Counted from the first letter of the stretch, positions 15,418 to 26,565 are shown. The stretch is 64,000 nt of DNA from an uncultured Bacteroidales bacterium (GCA_905234655.1 CAJOJG010000003.1:1-64000), one strand, 5' to 3'. Translations and numbers: made by a program. The notes: generated by a model not told the origin, from the sequence alone.

Positions 15418-18018
15418 TTAGTTATTTTCACTGTTTTCCGACGTCGGAGTTGAGTCTCCACTTTCTATTGTTGCATTTTCGGCGGATTCCTGAACATTAT
15501 TCTGCTCAACATTCTCAGAGCCGTCATTTTCCGCACCTTCTGCATTTTCCTCGTCCTCATCGTCACTCTTGGGCACAACTGCGATTGAGGCGATTGCGTC
15601 TTTGCGGCGGCCGAGGTCGATGAGTTTCACGCCTTGGGTGGCGCGTGAGGCCACGGGGACGGTCTCGCCTTTGACGCGGATTGTAATGCCCGACTTGTTG
15701 ATAATCATCAGGTCGTCGTTGTCTGTAACCTTGTCGATGGCTATCAACTGGCCAGTCTTGTCTGTGATGTTAATGGTCTTCACGCCCTTGCCGCCACGCG
15801 ATGTCACGCGGTAATCATCGAGTTGCGAACGTTTGCCGTAACCGTGTTCCGAGACGACAAGGATGTTCTCTTCGCTGTTATTCTCGTCAGCAACCACCAT
15901 GCCAACTACCTCGTCGCCCTCCGGCACGGTGATGCCTTTGACGCCCGAACCCGTGCGGCCAATTGGCCTTGCATCTGTCTCCTTGAACCTGACGGCTTTA
16001 CCGCTCCTGACTGCAAGTATGATGTCATTAGTACCATTCGTGAGGTTAGCGGCAAGAAGTTCGTCGTTCTCTCGAATGTTAATGGCGATGATGCCGTTTG
16101 CCCTCGGCCTTGCATACTCGCTGAGCGGTGTTTTCTTGATAATACCGTTCTTTGTACACATTATGATATTGTGGCTGTTGACATATTCCGGGTCAGTGAG
16201 GGTCTTGACATTGATATATGCCATGACGGAGTCGTCGCTCTCGATATTGAGGACGTTCTGGATTGCGCGGCCTTTGGAGGTCTTGTTGCCTTCGGGAATC
16301 TCGTAAACCTTGAGCCACAAGCATTTGCCTTTCTTCGTGAAAAAGAGCATGGTGTTATGGCACGTCGCGCTGAACATGTGGCAGATGAAGTCCTCGTCGC
16401 GGGTGGTGCTGCCCTTGCTGCCCTTGCCGCCACGGTGCTGCGTCTTGAACTCTGACAAAAGCGTCCTCTTGATGTAGCCGAGTTTTGAGATTGTGATTAC
16501 AACGTCGTCGTCGGCGTAGAAATCCTCGGGGTTGAAGTTCTCAGAGGCGGTGTATTCTATCGAAGTCCTGCGCTCGTCGTAATACTTTTCTTTTATTTCG
16601 AGAAGTTCTTCCTTGACTACCTGCATCTGTTTGTCGCGGCTAGCGAGCACTTCGTTGAGGTAGTCGATGTATTTCATTATCTCGTCGTAGTCGTTCTTGA
16701 TTTTTTCGCGTTCGAGGCCGGTGAGTTTCTGAAGCCTCATTTCGAGGATTGCGCGCGCCTGTGCGTCTGACAGTCCGAAACGTTCCATAAGTCCCGTCCT
16801 TGCGATGTCGGGGTTTGCGGACGACCTGATGAGGGCGATTACCTCGTCCAAGTGGTCGAGTGCGATGAGCAAGCCTTGCAGGATGTGCGCCTTTTTCTGA
16901 GCCTGTTCGAGTTCGTAGCGCGAACGACGGACGACGACTTCAAGCCTGTGGTCCACGAAACATACTATCAACTCTTTGAGGTTCAGCAATTTCGGACGGC
17001 CTTTCACGAGGGCGATGTTGTTGACGTTGAAGGTGGTCTGGAATTGTGTCAACTTAAACAACTTATTGACTACCACGTTGGGAATCGCGCCCTGTCGAAG
17101 CGTTACAACAACGCGAAGGCCCTTGCGGTCGGATTCGTCGTTGGCGTGAACGATGTCCTCGATCTTCTTTTCGTTGGCGAGGTCGGATATGTGCTTGATT
17201 TCCAACGCCTTGTTGACCATATACGGAATTTCGTCGAAGATAATCTGCGGCTTGCCCGACGAGGTGGTCTCTATGTGGTATTTGGAACGGATTACGATGC
17301 GTCCGCGTCCCGTGAGATATGCGTCCCTGACGCCCTGGTAGCCGTATATGATGCCGCCTGTGGGGAAGTCGGGGGCTTTGATTACCTTTATGAGATCCTC
17401 GATGTCGATGTCGTTGTTGTCGATGTATGCGTCTATCGCGTCGATGGTGTCGGCGAGGTTGTGGGGCGCCATGTTGGTCGCCATGCCTACTGCGATGCCC
17501 GACGCGCCGTTGACGAGAAGCATCGGAATCCTCGTGGGCAATACGACCGGCTCTTTGAGCGATTCGTCGAAGTTGGGGACAAAATCCACAGCATCCTTGT
17601 CGAGGTCGATGAGGGTGTCTTCGGCTATCTTCTTGAGCCTCGCCTCTGTATAACGCATTGCGGCTGGCGAGTCGCCGTCCATCGAGCCGAAGTTTCCTTG
17701 TCCGTCAACGAGGGGATACCTCATGATCCAGTCCTGCGCGAGGCGCACCATCGTCAAATATACGGAACTGTCGCCGTGCGGGTGGAACTTACCCATGACC
17801 TCGCCGACGATACGCGCCGACTTTTTGGTGGGGCGGTTGTTGAAGACGCCCATCTCGTTCATGCCGAACAAAACTCGGCGGTGCACGGGCTTCAGGCCGT
17901 CGCGGACATCAGGCAACGCCCTCGACACAATCACCGACATTGAATAGTCGATGTATGCCGACCGCATTTCCTTGTCTATGTTTACTTTAACGATTCTTTC
18001 GTTTGTATCTTCTGACAT
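15418..18018 (-). CDS. gyrA: DNA gyrase subunit A
   Basis: SRALPDVRDGLKPVHRRVLFGM, GKFHPHGDSSVY, AAMRYTEARL, C-terminal beta-pinwheel. Confidence 0.97.
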   Translation of the reverse strand: MSEDTNERIVKVNIDKEMRSAYIDYSMSVIVSRALPDVRDGLKPVHRRVLFGMNEMGVFNNRPTKKSARIVGEVMGKFHPHGDSSVYLTMVRLAQDWIMRYPLVDGQGNFGSMDGDSPAAMRYTEARLKKIAEDTLIDLDKDAVDFVPNFDESLKEPVVLPTRIPMLLVNGASGIAVGMATNMAPHNLADTIDAIDAYIDNNDIDIEDLIKVIKAPDFPTGGIIYGYQGVRDAYLTGRGRIVIRSKYHIETTSSGKPQIIFDEIPYMVNKALEIKHISDLANEKKIEDIVHANDESDRKGLRVVVTLRQGAIPNVVVNKLFKLTQFQTTFNVNNIALVKGRPKLLNLKELIVCFVDHRLEVVVRRSRYELEQAQKKAHILQGLLIALDHLDEVIALIRSSANPDIARTGLMERFGLSDAQARAILEMRLQKLTGLEREKIKNDYDEIMKYIDYLNEVLASRDKQMQVVKEELLEIKEKYYDERRTSIEYTASENFNPEDFYADDDVVITISKLGYIKRTLLSEFKTQHRGGKGSKGSTTRDEDFICHMFSATCHNTMLFFTKKGKCLWLKVYEIPEGNKTSKGRAIQNVLNIESDDSVMAYINVKTLTDPEYVNSHNIIMCTKNGIIKKTPLSEYARPRANGIIAINIRENDELLAANLTNGTNDIILAVRSGKAVRFKETDARPIGRTGSGVKGITVPEGDEVVGMVVADENNSEENILVVSEHGYGKRSQLDDYRVTSRGGKGVKTINITDKTGQLIAIDKVTDNDDLMIINKSGITIRVKGETVPVASRATQGVKLIDLGRRKDAIASIAVVPKSDDEDEENAEGAENDGSENVEQNNVQESAENATIESGDSTPTSENSENN

Positions 18019-18449
18019 AATTAAGGTTTGATTTACTTAAGTACTGCCCCTGCGGGCTTATCTTTGCAAAATTAGCAATTTTTATTGAAACAATCACAAT
18101 TTTAAGCCGTGAATTTTTGCGTTTAGTTTTTTTTGGCATTTTATTAACATTATTTAACTTTTTAACAGTTATTAACTGGCCAGTCGCACGATGATAGCTA
18201 AACTGTAATAATTTTATGTATTTACATTTCATTTTGTAAAGTTTATTTTACCTAAAATAACAACATTTTTAACACAAAATGTAAAGTTTAATTATAAAAT
18301 ATACACTTTATATATAGAAAAAGCGATTTTTGTAATGAATTATTTGCATATATCGAATAATTTTTGTATATTAGTGTTGCAGATTGAAAAAATCTACATT
18401 ACAAACAACTTTAATTTATTAACAACAACTTTTTTAAATTTTGAGAATT

Positions 18450-20189
18450 ATGAGAACTGCTAATTTTATCAAGAAGAACAAGTACATTGTGCTTTTGATC
18501 GGTGCAAGCCGCTATCATTCCCACAAGTACGCCGACATCCCCAACGTGGAGACTAACATCAAGTTAATGAAGGACTTGTTCCTCGACCCGCGTTATATCG
18601 GTGTCGCAGAGCGTAACATCATCGTATCGCTTAACGAGGATTCCAAGACCATCGAGCGTAAAATAACCGACGCTAAGGAGATGGCCAAGAATCCTGATTA
18701 CACGCTTTTTGTGTACTACAGTGGCCACGGTATCATTAACCCCGACAACTACAAACTCTATTTCGCAACTTCGGACATGGACGTAAACTACCTTGACACA
18801 GACGCCATCGAGGCCAAGTCAATCTTGGAGAAGATAAGCAGGTCTGCGGCTTCGCGTAAGATTTTCGTCGTCGACGCTTGTCACAGTGGCGGTATCCATA
18901 ACGCAATGGGCGACGCGCCCGAGACCGCGCTTATGAAAAACTTCGAGGGTGTCCACTACGTGTCCGCCTGCGACGAGGACTCCACAGCTCTTTTCCCGAA
19001 GAAGATGCCGGGCGCGCCTACATACTTCACAGGCGCGCTCGTAAGCCGTATCCATAACGGTATGGACACTGACCGTCCGTATGTGACACTGCGTGAGGTT
19101 GTCGACGACATCGCCTCCGACTTCAAGTACAAGAAGAACCTTCCTGTGCCCCAGCAGTCGAGCATGCTCAACGCCGACCAGATGCCTTTCGCCGTCAATG
19201 TCGCCGCTGTTAATGCGCCTATCATAACCGCGCCCGTCCCGGAGGTGGCTAAGGACAATGAGGCCGACACGGAGACAGAATGGCAGAGGACTGTAAAGGC
19301 CGGTACAATCGCCGCGTACTACAGTTACATCGAACGTTTTCCAAAAAGTAAGTACACGAAAACCGCTGAAAATAAGATTGTTGAACTTGAGGAAAACGAA
19401 AAATGGTTGAAAACCGAAAGTATTTGCACGCTTATTGCTTATGAGTCTTATAAAAAGGCATATCCCTTTGGAAAGCACATAAGCCAGGCCAATGCGAAGA
19501 TTGCCGAGTTTAAGAACCGTAAAAAGGACGACAATATGTGGAGCATAGCATATAACGCTGATAATGTAGGGATGTACGAGGACTATTTGAAGTCGTACCC
19601 TAATGGCGCACACGCAATCGAGGCCAACGACAGGCTCGCCGAGCTTAAGGGCAGCCGACAGGCCCGAACCGGTTTTGTGATTCTGTTCTTTACCGCTTTG
19701 ATTGTCATGGTGTTATACCCTGACCCTAACAATATAAACCGTAACGGCGGAAGCTCGTTCTTCCCGACAACTACTAACGACTCTATCAAGGAGCAGCAGT
19801 CAAATCAAAAGCAGCCGTACAGCGACATACGAATCGCCGACAGTAACTTCTCTTCCTACTCGTTAGAGAAGCAGGCAGACGTCATGTCCACAGAGAACCG
19901 CAACGAGATTGGCGAATACCACATCCGCCTTCAGAAATATGAGGAAGCGTTGAAAAAGGATTCCACCAACACTCGTCTCCAAGCCAAGGTTCAAAATCTC
20001 CAGCACGAAATCGACAGCATGTACGACGAGTACATCCACATGGTCGAGACATTCTTACAGGCTGACTTGTTGTATCCCAAGGACATCGAGAAGTGCATCA
20101 ATTGTGCCGACGCGCTCAAGCCGGGCTCCCAGAGGGTCTTCGAGTTGAAGGGTCAGTACATGGAACTCTGCAAGAAAACCAAGCAGTAA
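18450..20189 (+). CDS. Membrane-anchored caspase-like (peptidase C14/metacaspase) protein
   Basis: LFVYYSGHG and FVVDACHSGG catalytic motifs; three ~40-aa W..A...Y..Y...YP.G repeats; TM FVILFFTALIVMVLYP. Confidence 0.85.
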   Translation: MRTANFIKKNKYIVLLIGASRYHSHKYADIPNVETNIKLMKDLFLDPRYIGVAERNIIVSLNEDSKTIERKITDAKEMAKNPDYTLFVYYSGHGIINPDNYKLYFATSDMDVNYLDTDAIEAKSILEKISRSAASRKIFVVDACHSGGIHNAMGDAPETALMKNFEGVHYVSACDEDSTALFPKKMPGAPTYFTGALVSRIHNGMDTDRPYVTLREVVDDIASDFKYKKNLPVPQQSSMLNADQMPFAVNVAAVNAPIITAPVPEVAKDNEADTETEWQRTVKAGTIAAYYSYIERFPKSKYTKTAENKIVELEENEKWLKTESICTLIAYESYKKAYPFGKHISQANAKIAEFKNRKKDDNMWSIAYNADNVGMYEDYLKSYPNGAHAIEANDRLAELKGSRQARTGFVILFFTALIVMVLYPDPNNINRNGGSSFFPTTTNDSIKEQQSNQKQPYSDIRIADSNFSSYSLEKQADVMSTENRNEIGEYHIRLQKYEEALKKDSTNTRLQAKVQNLQHEIDSMYDEYIHMVETFLQADLLYPKDIEKCINCADALKPGSQRVFELKGQYMELCKKTKQ

Positions 20190-20234
20190 AAACTGCATCA
20201 TTTACCAATCTTTAATGTTCTCATAATTGGCAGG

Positions 20235-20264
20235 CGTAGGGCTGTGGCGTAAGCTTCAGCCCTA
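20235..20264. repeat. REP-like palindrome between convergent genes
   Basis: GTAGGGCTG-N12-CAGCCCTAC. Confidence 0.6.
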
Positions 20265-20266
20265 CC

Positions 20267-20950
20267 CTATTTTTGTGCCGTATAGTCGCGCTCGCCGAAT
20301 ATCGTGGAACCAATCCTGACTATCGTACTGCCACATTCTACAGCGATGTCATAGTCGCCGGACATGCCCATGCTTATCTGGTCGAACCACTCTCCTACTT
20401 CACCGGCATAATTGGCTTTTATATAATCGAATACGGCTTTTACGTTCAAGAACTCCTTTCGAATCTCGTCACGGTCGTCGGTATTAGTGGCCATGCCCAT
20501 TACACCACGCAGACGGATATTGTTGAGTTTAGAAAATTCGTTTTGGGAAAATAACTGCTTCAACTCGTCAATGTCGAAGCCGGATTTTGTATCCTCGTTT
20601 GCAACCTTAAGCTCCAACAGGCAGTCCACTACCCTATCATGTTTAGCAGCCTGCTTGTTGACCTCGGCAGCGAGTTTTATGCTGTCGATGCTATGAATCA
20701 TATATACAAAAGGAATGATGTATTTGATTTTGTTAGTCTGCAAATGTCCTATCTGGTGCCAGCGAATATCTTTAGGAAGTTCATTATATTTTTGGGTCAA
20801 TTCCTGGACTTTGTTCTCGCCGAAGTCGCGGCAACCGATGTCGTAAAGCGACATGATGTCCGTAGCCGGTTTAGTCTTTGAAACCGCCAATAATGTCACA
20901 CTTTCCGGAAGTTTTTTCCGTATCTCGGCGTATCGTTCTGCACAATTCAT
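20267..20950 (-). CDS. yggS: YggS/PLPHP family pyridoxal phosphate homeostasis protein
   Basis: LLAVSKTKPATDI, DFGENKVQEL, WHQIGHLQTNK, GMSGDYDIAVECGSTIVRIGSTIFG. Confidence 0.95.
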   Translation of the reverse strand: MNCAERYAEIRKKLPESVTLLAVSKTKPATDIMSLYDIGCRDFGENKVQELTQKYNELPKDIRWHQIGHLQTNKIKYIIPFVYMIHSIDSIKLAAEVNKQAAKHDRVVDCLLELKVANEDTKSGFDIDELKQLFSQNEFSKLNNIRLRGVMGMATNTDDRDEIRKEFLNVKAVFDYIKANYAGEVGEWFDQISMGMSGDYDIAVECGSTIVRIGSTIFGERDYTAQK

Positions 20951-21095
20951 TTATGTCAATGTTATATGTTCAGTAATATCAAAAACTATTATCACGACAC
21001 TTAAAGTAACACTTTAAGCACACCCCTCCCCCACCCTGTCAAAACTTCTCAAATTTACATTATAACTTATTGACTATCAATAAGTTACGCGCCAA

Positions 21096-21575
21096 CTAAT
21101 CGAAGAAAGAACTGTCGAAATTAAGCGGTAAAATGTCACTGACACTATTGACAATCAGGCACTTGTCACGTCCGGCAAGGATAATCCTGATGGGCGAGCC
21201 GTAGCGTCGTTCCGTTTCCAAAAGAACTTGCCTGCATGAGCCGCAAGGTGTTATCGGATTCTTGACAATTTGTCCGTCGTACCATGCCGAAATCGCGAGG
21301 GTCGTGACCTTGTTAGCCGGGTACATGGAGTTTGCGTAGAAGACAGTTGTCCTCTCGGCGCAAGTCCCCGACGGCGAGGCTGCGTTTTCCTGATTTGTCC
21401 CGTTGATGATAAATCCATTGTCAAGGAGGGCGGCGGCAGAGACTTTGAACTTCGAGTACGGCGCGTATGCGTGGTCAAAAAAGTCTTCGGCACTTTGGAC
21501 AAGGCGGCGGTCGTCTTCCTCAAGCTCCGCTTTGCTACATTCCGTGATGTCGGCTGATATTACTATTTTTTTCAT
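21096..21575 (-). CDS. cdd: Cytidine deaminase
   Basis: YAPYSKFKVSAAALL, GTCAERTTVFYA, PCGSCRQVLLE. Confidence 0.93.
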   Translation of the reverse strand: MKKIVISADITECSKAELEEDDRRLVQSAEDFFDHAYAPYSKFKVSAAALLDNGFIINGTNQENAASPSGTCAERTTVFYANSMYPANKVTTLAISAWYDGQIVKNPITPCGSCRQVLLETERRYGSPIRIILAGRDKCLIVNSVSDILPLNFDSSFFD

Positions 21576-21690
21576 TGGGTGTAGATTCTTAAAAACATGG
21601 ATTCATAAAAAGTGCCGCCATAGATTATGATGTGTCAGCAAAAAATCCGGCGGCATATCAAATTGAAAATAGATGCAAAGAAATTAAAGT

Positions 21691-22563
21691 TTATTTCTTA
21701 AGAGCCTCTGCCATGAGTTTGCCGAGGTCTGCGGGCGACTCTGCGACATGAATGCCACACTCGCGCATAATCTGCATCTTTGCGGCTGCTGTATCGGCCT
21801 TTCCACCGATAATGGCACCTGCATGACCCATGCGGCGGCCTTTTGGCGCGGTCTGTCCGGCGATAAAACCTACAACAGGCTTTGTGCCGTGTTCCTTAAT
21901 CCAATATGCGGCGTCCGTCTCCATGCTTCCGCCTATCTCGCCAATCATGATGATGCCTTCGGTCTCCGGGTCTGCCATGAAGAGCTTCACTGCGTCAAGG
22001 GTCGTGGTTCCGATAATGGGGTCGCCGCCGATTCCTATTGCCGTAGTCTGTCCGAGCCCAGCCTTCGTCACTTGGTCAACCGCCTCGTATGTGAGTGTGC
22101 CGGAGCGCGATACGATTCCCACATGGCCTTTCCTGAATATGAAACCAGGCATGATGCCAACCTTAGCCTCGCCAACAGTAAGGATTCCCGGACAGTTGGG
22201 GCCGATAAGACGGCAGTCCTTGTCCTTGAGGTATTCCTTAACTTTTACCATGTCCTGCGTCGGAATGCCTTCGGTTATGCATACGATAACCTTAATGCCT
22301 GACTCGGCGGCTTCCATTATTGAATCGGCCGCGAATGCCGGCGGCACGAAAATGCAACTTACATTTGCGCCAGTCTTCTCTACGGCTTCCTGCACGGTGT
22401 TGAACACCGGCTTGCCGAGATGCTCCTGACCGCCCTTTCCGGGCGTCACGCCTCCGACTACCTGAGTGCCGTATTCTATCATCTGGCCAGCATGGAACGT
22501 GCCTTCGCTGCCTGTGAATCCCTGTACGATTACCTTGGAATCCTTGTTTACCAATATACTCAT
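21691..22563 (-). CDS. sucD: Succinyl-CoA ligase alpha subunit
   Basis: [37 protein letters not shown] phosphohistidine motif. Confidence 0.96.
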   Translation of the reverse strand: MSILVNKDSKVIVQGFTGSEGTFHAGQMIEYGTQVVGGVTPGKGGQEHLGKPVFNTVQEAVEKTGANVSCIFVPPAFAADSIMEAAESGIKVIVCITEGIPTQDMVKVKEYLKDKDCRLIGPNCPGILTVGEAKVGIMPGFIFRKGHVGIVSRSGTLTYEAVDQVTKAGLGQTTAIGIGGDPIIGTTTLDAVKLFMADPETEGIIMIGEIGGSMETDAAYWIKEHGTKPVVGFIAGQTAPKGRRMGHAGAIIGGKADTAAAKMQIMRECGIHVAESPADLGKLMAEALKK

Positions 22564-22770
22564 TTCTGTATAAGATTATGTGTTTTTTCCGAAAACAAAT
22601 TTACGACAAATTTTTGTTTCGGTCAAAAAATTTTTTGTCTTTTTTTGCAAAAATATACATTTTACAATTTGCACGTATTTTTTTGTAATAATTCTTTGGT
22701 AAATAATAATTGTTTGTTACATTTGTGTTGATTTTTTTGGTCACTAAAGATTTTCACTAAGAAGCCCAAG

Positions 22771-25700
22771 ATGAACGAATCAATACTAAGTGCTTTGATG
22801 CAGATGTTCGCCATAGCCGCCACTCTGGACCCCAACGAGGACTCCCTGAGTGACGTAAGGTCTATCGTGTCGTCGTATCTTAAACAGCAACTGAGCCAGC
22901 AATATGTGGACAAGTACCTTACTCTTTTCGACGAATACCTCGCCGTCCAGACGGGGTCGGTGCGTAATTCGTCAGACTCCAAGCAAAGGAAGCGTAACTC
23001 GTCCAACTTCGTCAAAGTGTTGAAAATATGCGAGGAGATCAACGAGACCCTGCAACAACATGACAAGATAATTGTAGTCATACGTCTGCTGGAGTTCGTC
23101 GGTAAGGAAGTCACGGACAAGGAGCTTGACTTCATAAACACCGTAGCGGACACATTCAACATCCCGTTCCAAGAATACAAGGATTTGAGGACTTTTGTGC
23201 TGTACGACATCGAGACCATCGAGGACAAGAGCCACCTGATGTACATATCGTCGGACACAGAACTTCCGCCCGCCCTCGTCGGCTCTAAGTTCATGCACGA
23301 GAAAAACCTGCGCGGAAATATCAGGATAATCCGCATGACAAGCACTAACATGCTGTTCTTCAAGTATGTTGGCGACGGCGAATCGATCCTGCTCAACAAT
23401 GCGCCGACGACACCGGGGAAGACCTATCTGCTTGGCAATGGCTCGGTAATCAAGAACTCCAAAATATCACCGATATACTTCAGCAACATCTCGAGCCGCT
23501 TCATACTCGACGAGCAAAAGGCGAGAATCGAGTTTTGCGCGGACAATATCGAGTTCCGCTACCCGAACTCCAACAACGGAATACACCGTTTCTCGTTCTA
23601 CGAGGAGTCGGGCAACCTCATCGGAATCATGGGCGGCAGCGGCGTCGGCAAATCGACACTGCTCAACCTCCTTATCGGCAACTACCCTCTCGCCGGCGGC
23701 CATATAACAATCAACGGCTACGACTATGCGCAAGAAAGCGACAAACTCAAGGGCGTAATTGGATACGTACCGCAGGACGACCTGCTGATAGAGGAATTGA
23801 CGGTTTTCCAAAACCTGTATTTCAACGCAAAGTTGTGCTTCGACAACTTCACCGAGGAGCAGATTAACAACGTGGTCAACAAAATACTCATCGAGATGGA
23901 TCTCCATGAGATTCGTGACCTCAAAGTCGGCGGCCCGCTTAACAAGTTCATTTCCGGCGGACAACGCAAAAGGCTTAACATTGCGCTCGAACTCATGCGC
24001 GAGCCGTCGGTGCTCATAGCCGACGAGCCTACCTCCGGACTGTCGTCTGCCGACTCCGAAATGGTAATGACACTCCTCAAAGAGCAGACCTTCAAGGCAA
24101 AACTCGTCATCGTCAACATCCACCAGCCATCGTCCGACATCTTCAAGATGTTCGACAAAATCCTTGTCATGGATCGTGGCGGCTACCCCGCATACTACGG
24201 CAACCCGTTGGACGCTATAGTGTACTTCAAGACTATAAGCGGCGACGTGACGGCGGAACAGAGCGAATGTCCCACGTGCGGCAATGTCAACCCTGAACAA
24301 CTGCTCTATGTCCTTGAGGCAAAGATGGTCGATGAATACGGCAAACTGACAAGGACACGAAAGATTTCGCCAAAAGAATGGTACGACCTTTACAACGAGA
24401 ACATCGCGCCGAAGACCGAGGAGCGCAAGAAGCAATTCAAAGCCGCCGAAAAGTCCGAATTGCCAGAAAACCACTTCAAAGTGCCTAACATTTGGACACA
24501 GTTCAAGATTTTTGTGAAAAGGAACGTGCTTTCCAAAATCACTGACCGGCAATACCTGCTCATCAATCTCCTTGAGTCGCCATTGCTTGCATTCATTCTG
24601 GCATTCTTCATCAAATACTTCAGCGGCACTGCCGACGACCCGGGCGCATACGTGTTCGCTAACAATGAAAACATCCCCGCATATATATTTATATGTGTGA
24701 TATGCTCGTTGTTCATCGGACTGACTGTAAGCGCGGAAGAAATCATACGCGACAAGATGATTCTGAGCCGAGAGCGGTTCCTGAACTTGAGCTGGACGAG
24801 CTACATAAACTCAAAGGTCGCCGTCCTTTTCGCAATATCCGCCATACAGACATTCTCGTTCTGCCTCGTAGGAAACCTCGTGCTTGAGATACACGGACTT
24901 ACATGGCAATACTGGATAGTGCTGTTCACGACATCGGCCTTCGCCAACCTGCTCGGATTGAACATCTCGTCCGCGCTTAACAGCGTCGTCAACATCTACA
25001 TCACCATACCTTTTATAATAGTGCCGGAACTACTGTTCAGCGGCGTCATGGTAAGTTTCAGCAAGATACACAAGAACGTGGCGGATGCGGAATGTGTGCC
25101 ACTTATAGGCGACGTAATGACATCGCGCTGGGCATACGAAGCGTTGGCGTTAGAACAGTTCGAAAATAACGCCTACAACAAGCACTTCTACCTCGTCGAG
25201 CGCGAGATTAGCCAAAACAACTACAACTCGTCGTTCCTCGTGCCCGCGCTCAAGACCCGCATCGAAAACGTTAAACGCTCCCTCAAACTCGGAGAAGACC
25301 TTGCACGTGTGGACCAGATATTGTTTGTCGTAAAGAACATGGTGGCGGAACTGACCGGCGCGGACGGAAAGCCATTCGCCCGTATAGACGACATCTGCCG
25401 CGAGAAGTTCAACGACACAGTTGCCGACGAGCTGCTGATGTTCCTCGACGACTTCAAGGCAATGTCCGAGAAGAAACAGTACGCCGCCTCACAGCAGAAA
25501 GACCGCATATACGAGCGGCTACTCGACGAATGTGGCGGACGCGCCGCGCTCGTGGCACTCCAGTCGTCAAGCCAGAACAAACGCCTCGACGAATACCTGC
25601 TTAACAAGAACGACTTGGACAAGGTCATCGAATCCAACTCGGGAAGGCTAATCCAGATGAAAGACCCGGCATACCACAAGGCACGGTTCAGAAACGGACG

Positions 25701-25881
25701 CTCGCACTTCTACGCGCCGGTCAAGCGTGTCGGCAACATGGAAATACCGACATTCTGGTTCAACATCGCCTTTATATGGCTGACGACAATAATATTGTAC
25801 GTCGCGCTCAAATTCACACTGCTCAAAAAACTGCTTGAAGCCCTCGGCAACATAAAAATTTTCAACTTCAACAGAAAATGA
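22771..25881 (+). CDS. ABCG-like fused ATPase/permease ABC transporter
   Basis: Walker A GGSGVGKST, signature SGGQRKRLNIALEL, Walker B VLIADEPTSGLSS; C-terminal ABC-2 TM segments; N-terminal TerB-like helical region. Confidence 0.9.
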   Translation: MNESILSALMQMFAIAATLDPNEDSLSDVRSIVSSYLKQQLSQQYVDKYLTLFDEYLAVQTGSVRNSSDSKQRKRNSSNFVKVLKICEEINETLQQHDKIIVVIRLLEFVGKEVTDKELDFINTVADTFNIPFQEYKDLRTFVLYDIETIEDKSHLMYISSDTELPPALVGSKFMHEKNLRGNIRIIRMTSTNMLFFKYVGDGESILLNNAPTTPGKTYLLGNGSVIKNSKISPIYFSNISSRFILDEQKARIEFCADNIEFRYPNSNNGIHRFSFYEESGNLIGIMGGSGVGKSTLLNLLIGNYPLAGGHITINGYDYAQESDKLKGVIGYVPQDDLLIEELTVFQNLYFNAKLCFDNFTEEQINNVVNKILIEMDLHEIRDLKVGGPLNKFISGGQRKRLNIALELMREPSVLIADEPTSGLSSADSEMVMTLLKEQTFKAKLVIVNIHQPSSDIFKMFDKILVMDRGGYPAYYGNPLDAIVYFKTISGDVTAEQSECPTCGNVNPEQLLYVLEAKMVDEYGKLTRTRKISPKEWYDLYNENIAPKTEERKKQFKAAEKSELPENHFKVPNIWTQFKIFVKRNVLSKITDRQYLLINLLESPLLAFILAFFIKYFSGTADDPGAYVFANNENIPAYIFICVICSLFIGLTVSAEEIIRDKMILSRERFLNLSWTSYINSKVAVLFAISAIQTFSFCLVGNLVLEIHGLTWQYWIVLFTTSAFANLLGLNISSALNSVVNIYITIPFIIVPELLFSGVMVSFSKIHKNVADAECVPLIGDVMTSRWAYEALALEQFENNAYNKHFYLVEREISQNNYNSSFLVPALKTRIENVKRSLKLGEDLARVDQILFVVKNMVAELTGADGKPFARIDDICREKFNDTVADELLMFLDDFKAMSEKKQYAASQQKDRIYERLLDECGGRAALVALQSSSQNKRLDEYLLNKNDLDKVIESNSGRLIQMKDPAYHKARFRNGRSHFYAPVKRVGNMEIPTFWFNIAFIWLTTIILYVALKFTLLKKLLEALGNIKIFNFNRK

Positions 25882-26483
25882 TAAAAAAGCGGTACATGAT
25901 AATAGCAGGAGCGGCCATGGCAGCGGCGGTCATTGCCATACTGTCATGGTGGCTCTTTATATACATACCGAACCACGAAGTGCACATCGAGGAAAAAATC
26001 CACCTGCTGAAAATGAACGCCAGGCCGATGCGCCTGAAAATAGTCACACGCTCTAACGGCACGGCTAAAGTGGCAGTCAAATTCTTCGACCTCGACAATA
26101 ACAACGTCGGACGGTGCGAGCAGGAATACAGCGGACGCGACATAACACTGAGAATAACAGACGTCGACATTTGCGGCCGCCACATATACTTTCCATGCGA
26201 AATGGTTCAATGTGGCGACGGCGACACCATCAGGCTGCCGCTCAAGCCATATTACACGAAAGACGGCTTCCCCATGACGTACAACTCGCCAAACGCCGAC
26301 CCGCAACTGAACCACGAAATCGGACTGCTATACGACCGCATCCAGAGCGGGAAACTCACGGACGTCGCAAAAATGTACCACGGCACGATAAAACAGACGG
26401 AGATAACGCTCACCGACCCCGCCGAATTAGTCAACTACACACTGACCACATCGGCTAACGGCAGAATGAGAATATCCAACTGA
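25878..26483 (+). CDS. Hypothetical membrane-anchored protein
   Basis: N-terminal TM; start overlaps the ABC gene stop. Confidence 0.65.
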   Translation: MIKKRYMIIAGAAMAAAVIAILSWWLFIYIPNHEVHIEEKIHLLKMNARPMRLKIVTRSNGTAKVAVKFFDLDNNNVGRCEQEYSGRDITLRITDVDICGRHIYFPCEMVQCGDGDTIRLPLKPYYTKDGFPMTYNSPNADPQLNHEIGLLYDRIQSGKLTDVAKMYHGTIKQTEITLTDPAELVNYTLTTSANGRMRISN

Positions 26484-26565
26484 CAAAGAAAACGCCAAAT
26501 AAATTTTTGTGTTATAAAAATAATTATTACTTTTGACCCCGAATCAGAAATACATTAAAACGATC

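Noticed and set aside
16852-17943. 363-aa plus-strand ORF opposite gyrA
   Set aside because: Antisense shadow of gyrA codon bias; no recognisable motifs; gyrA certain on the other strand.
23467-24552. 361-aa minus-strand ORF inside the ABC transporter gene
   Set aside because: Shadow ORF; ABC motifs are on the plus strand.
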